7,208 bases of DNA from NCBI GenBank assembly GCA_016234155.1, contig JACRGZ010000193.1, positions 1 through 7,208 of the forward strand, given 5' to 3'. The position numbers and the translations under genes were made by a program. Positions 5,721 through 7,208 of this stretch are shown in pieces. The notes below the pieces were generated by a model. The model saw nothing but the letters and a program-made list of their open reading frames with translations, ran no database searches and had not been told where the DNA came from. Position 1 is the stretch's first letter. Every line of letters begins with the position of its first letter. This DNA is from Nitrospirota bacterium (GTDB lineage: Bacteria; Nitrospirota; 9FT-COMBO-42-15; HDB-SIOI813).

Positions 5721-6606
5721 ATGCTCACTGCCCTCAGCGGTTCAGGTGTTTCAGTCAGCTTTGTGTATGATGCGCTTGGGTCGGAGAAAGAGCAAGACCA
5801 TAAATGGTGTTACAACTCAATACCAGTATGATGGAAACGACATCGTGGCGGAGATCGGCGGAGGAGCCGTGGGGGCAAGCTATCTGAGATCGTTGAATAT
5901 AGACGAGCCCTTCATAAGGCAATCTAACAGCACTGAGTATTATCATACCGATGCCTTGGGCTCTGTGTTTGCGCTTACGGATCAGACGGGTGCTGTACAG
6001 ACTACTTATAGATATGATCCCTTTGGGAATACCACCATTACTGGCACCAGCTCCAATCCTTTCCAGTATACGGGCAGAGAGAATGACAGGACGGGATTGT
6101 ATTATTATAGGGCGAGGTATTATAACCCAGTTATACAAAGATTTGTCAGCCAAGATCCGCTCACTTTCCCAATCAACTTTAGGTTGCTACAAGCGATCGG
6201 GCTGATTGATGAATGTAACAGCAGGATACAAGGGGAAGCATATGCACGTGCCGTGCTTAGCGCTATAGGAAGCAACATAAAAGAATTTCATCCATATACT
6301 TATGTAAATAATAATCCTCTAGCAGCTAACGATCCATCAGGTCTTGGCCCTGTCTCTGAGTGCATAAAATATACTGTCGATTGCTTCAGTGGAACTAGTG
6401 GGTATGCTTGCGTTGCACAAGTAGTTTGCTTTGGGGCTGAGCTTGTTTCTCCTGGTGGGGCTGGGATAAATTGCTTTCGAAATTGTTTATTAAGTGAATA
6501 TGAGAATAGTGATAAAAGTGCCTCGGAACAGATAATTCCTCATGCTACGTGTGCTGCATGTTGCGGATCAGGACGTAAAGACTGTGGAAGTGCTGGAGGT
6601 CTTTGA
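5721..6606 (+). CDS. Short orphan Rhs module with cysteine-rich tip (copy 3, frameshifted)
   Basis: Homology to the other copies begins at about 5721, where ATGCTCACTGCC matches the RLTS segment of Rhs copy 1 and is preceded by AAGGA. The frame reads GVSVSFVYDALG, then slips at GGG 5778-5780, where one extra G puts the remaining Rhs (RRKSKTINGV onward) into another frame. An open frame runs from ATG 5680, but its first 30 or so residues are not Rhs-like. Repaired, the product would have 294 residues: a few YD repeats, YTGREND, LYYYRARYYNP, QRFVSQDP, a roughly 44-residue insertion, YVNNNP, DPSGL at 6331-6345, then an 86-residue tip with 10 cysteines. The tip aligns along its length with that of copy 2 (SEC-x6-C, C-x5-C, CFRNC, H-x2-CAACC, GRKD). 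It is a silent or reserve tip module unless recombined onto a longer Rhs. Confidence 0.8.
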
Positions 6607-6648
6607 AGCAGTTAATTAGCAAGTTAATTATAGGAGAACAGGATAAAA

Positions 6649-7071
6649 GTGGAAGAAAGAAAAGATTTCAAAATCTATAGAATTGCCTATTTTTCTCTAA
6701 TTGGCGCTTTAGGCTTTGGGTTAGTAGCCATGTCAAGAATTCTCGTTATCAAAAACTTTAGCATATTTTTGTTGATTGCCGCTATGGTTGGAATCGTTAT
6801 AGGATATGCCCTGGCTAAATCAGTTATGCTATGCTTTCCGCAGCTTGTTTCCCTCCGCCGATGTCTTGTCTTTTCTGGTACAATGGGTGGAGCCATCTAT
6901 TTACCTCTTACGGGTAGCGGTGGGGTTTTCCTTTACTTTCCAGGATTAGTCCTTTTTGCTATTGCCTGGGGTCTCTGTGGCCAAACTCTTTCATCAAAGG
7001 TAAGAATTACAATGAGTGTAATAGTGGCTGATTTAATAAGTACTCTAATCCCGACAGCAGTTATTATTTGA
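6649..7071 (+). CDS. Membrane protein homologous to the 5032 gene, truncated by an IS
   Basis: A GTG start at 6649 gives 140 residues. AGGAG at 6632-6636 is 12 bases away and a nearer AGGA is 5 away. The leader resembles that of the first membrane gene. Hydrophobic segments lie at about residues 11-32, 36-59, 71-88, 90-108 and 118-140. The sequence aligns distantly but along its length with residues of about 20-150 of the 5032 protein (RRCLVFSGTMGGAIYL, GLVLFAIAWGLCG). The last 60 or so residues of the homologue are absent: the TGA stop at 7069-7071 is made of the first three bases of the IS end. The protein is therefore interrupted and probably lacks its last membrane span. It is the partner of the Rhs copy 3 tip by position, and a function as immunity protein is inferred. 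Confidence 0.7.
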   Translation: MEERKDFKIYRIAYFSLIGALGFGLVAMSRILVIKNFSIFLLIAAMVGIVIGYALAKSVMLCFPQLVSLRRCLVFSGTMGGAIYLPLTGSGGVFLYFPGLVLFAIAWGLCGQTLSSKVRITMSVIVADLISTLIPTAVII

Positions 7072-7093
7072 CCCCTGCCGTCAATAGTGGACA
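7069..7093. repeat. Probable terminal inverted repeat of the IS
   Basis: The segment runs from TGACCCC to GTGGACA and sits between the interrupted membrane gene and the transposase stop. Its outer boundary at 7069 is inferred from the TG end and from where homology with the 5032 protein breaks off. The matching repeat at the other end is not in the window, so the exact length is a guess. Confidence 0.55.
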
Positions 7094-7102
7094 CCATTTG
7101 AC

Positions 7103-7207
7103 TCATGCCGCGATCCTTTTTTCATAAAACTGCTTTTCATAGGCAGCAGGTGATAGATACCCCAGCCGTTTCTGCCTTCTTTGCCTGTTGTAGAAGACCT
7201 CTATATA
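7103..7207 (-). CDS. IS3-family transposase, C-terminal end (5'-partial)
   Basis: On the minus strand the 34 visible codons begin with YIEVFYNRQRRQKRLGY, continue with LSPAAYEKQFYEKR and end IAA before a TGA at 7103-7105. The FYNRxRxxxxLGYxSPxxYE signature is the known C-terminal end of the integrase core (rve, DDE) transposase of IS3-family elements, after the last catalytic glutamate. The catalytic residues are outside the window. The usual orfA/orfB frameshift cannot be assessed. Whether the element is still active cannot be judged here. Confidence 0.85.
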   Translation of the reverse strand, partial: YIEVFYNRQRRQKRLGYLSPAAYEKQFYEKRIAA

Positions 7208-7208
7208 C

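Larger units (their letters stand above)
7069..7208 (-). mobile_element. Right end of an IS3-family insertion sequence (partial)
   Basis: The window closes inside an insertion sequence read on the minus strand. It shows the C-terminus of an IS3-type transposase, about 10 bases of spacer, and a terminal sequence beginning TGACCCCTGCCG on the plus strand, consistent with the TG...CA ends of IS3 elements. The other end, the frameshift region and the target duplication lie outside the window. Confidence 0.8.

Noticed and set aside
5755..6205. Minus-strand 132-codon and plus-strand 84-codon frames over Rhs copy 3.
   Set aside because: They are shadows of the conserved Rhs-core frame.

Overview
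The window is an Rhs/YD-repeat polymorphic-toxin-like locus read on the plus strand, closed at its right edge by the end of an IS3-family insertion sequence on the minus strand. No RNA gene, CRISPR array or housekeeping gene is visible, so the host can only be guessed. Rhs genes, short dispersed repeats inside coding sequence and traces of a REP-associated transposase leader suggest an environmental, probably uncultured bacterium with a repeat-rich genome. I would not name a phylum.

Layout. (1) 2-2706: the 3' part of a long Rhs gene entering from the left edge. It is split into two overlapping frames by an apparent one-base deletion near 997. It ends in the Rhs-core hallmark DPIGL, then a tail with six cysteines, a proline-rich block and a glycine-rich end. 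(2) 2707-3311: about 600 bases without a convincing large gene. It holds a doubtful basic ORF, two tiny ORFs joined by an ATGA overlap (the second a single-pass membrane peptide), a stem-loop, and a short leader resembling the 5' end of a REP-associated (IS200-like) transposase. (3) 3312-5045: a second, 5'-truncated Rhs copy fused in frame to that leader, carrying two repeat insertions and a 90-residue tail with 12 cysteines. (4) 5032-5661: a polytopic membrane protein overlapping it. (5) 5721-6606: a third, still shorter Rhs copy with a one-base insertion near 5779, ending in a tail clearly homologous to that of copy 2. (6) 6649-7071: a second membrane protein, homologous to the first but cut short because the IS supplies its stop codon. 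(7) 7069-7208: the IS3-family end.

How the parts fit. The array resembles known Rhs loci in which one long gene is followed by displaced 'orphan' modules, each a piece of core plus a C-terminal tip plus the partner gene. Modules 2 and 3 share the same unusual pairing: a cysteine-rich tip with a conserved Cys/His/GRKD pattern followed directly by a multi-spanning membrane protein. By analogy with Rhs toxin/immunity pairs, the tip is a candidate membrane- or envelope-acting effector and the membrane protein a candidate immunity protein. I do not recognise either family, and this pair is the best candidate here for something undescribed. Copies 1 and 3 carry frameshifts and the last membrane gene is interrupted, so part of the locus looks decayed or reserve; sequencing error is not excluded for the single-base indels.
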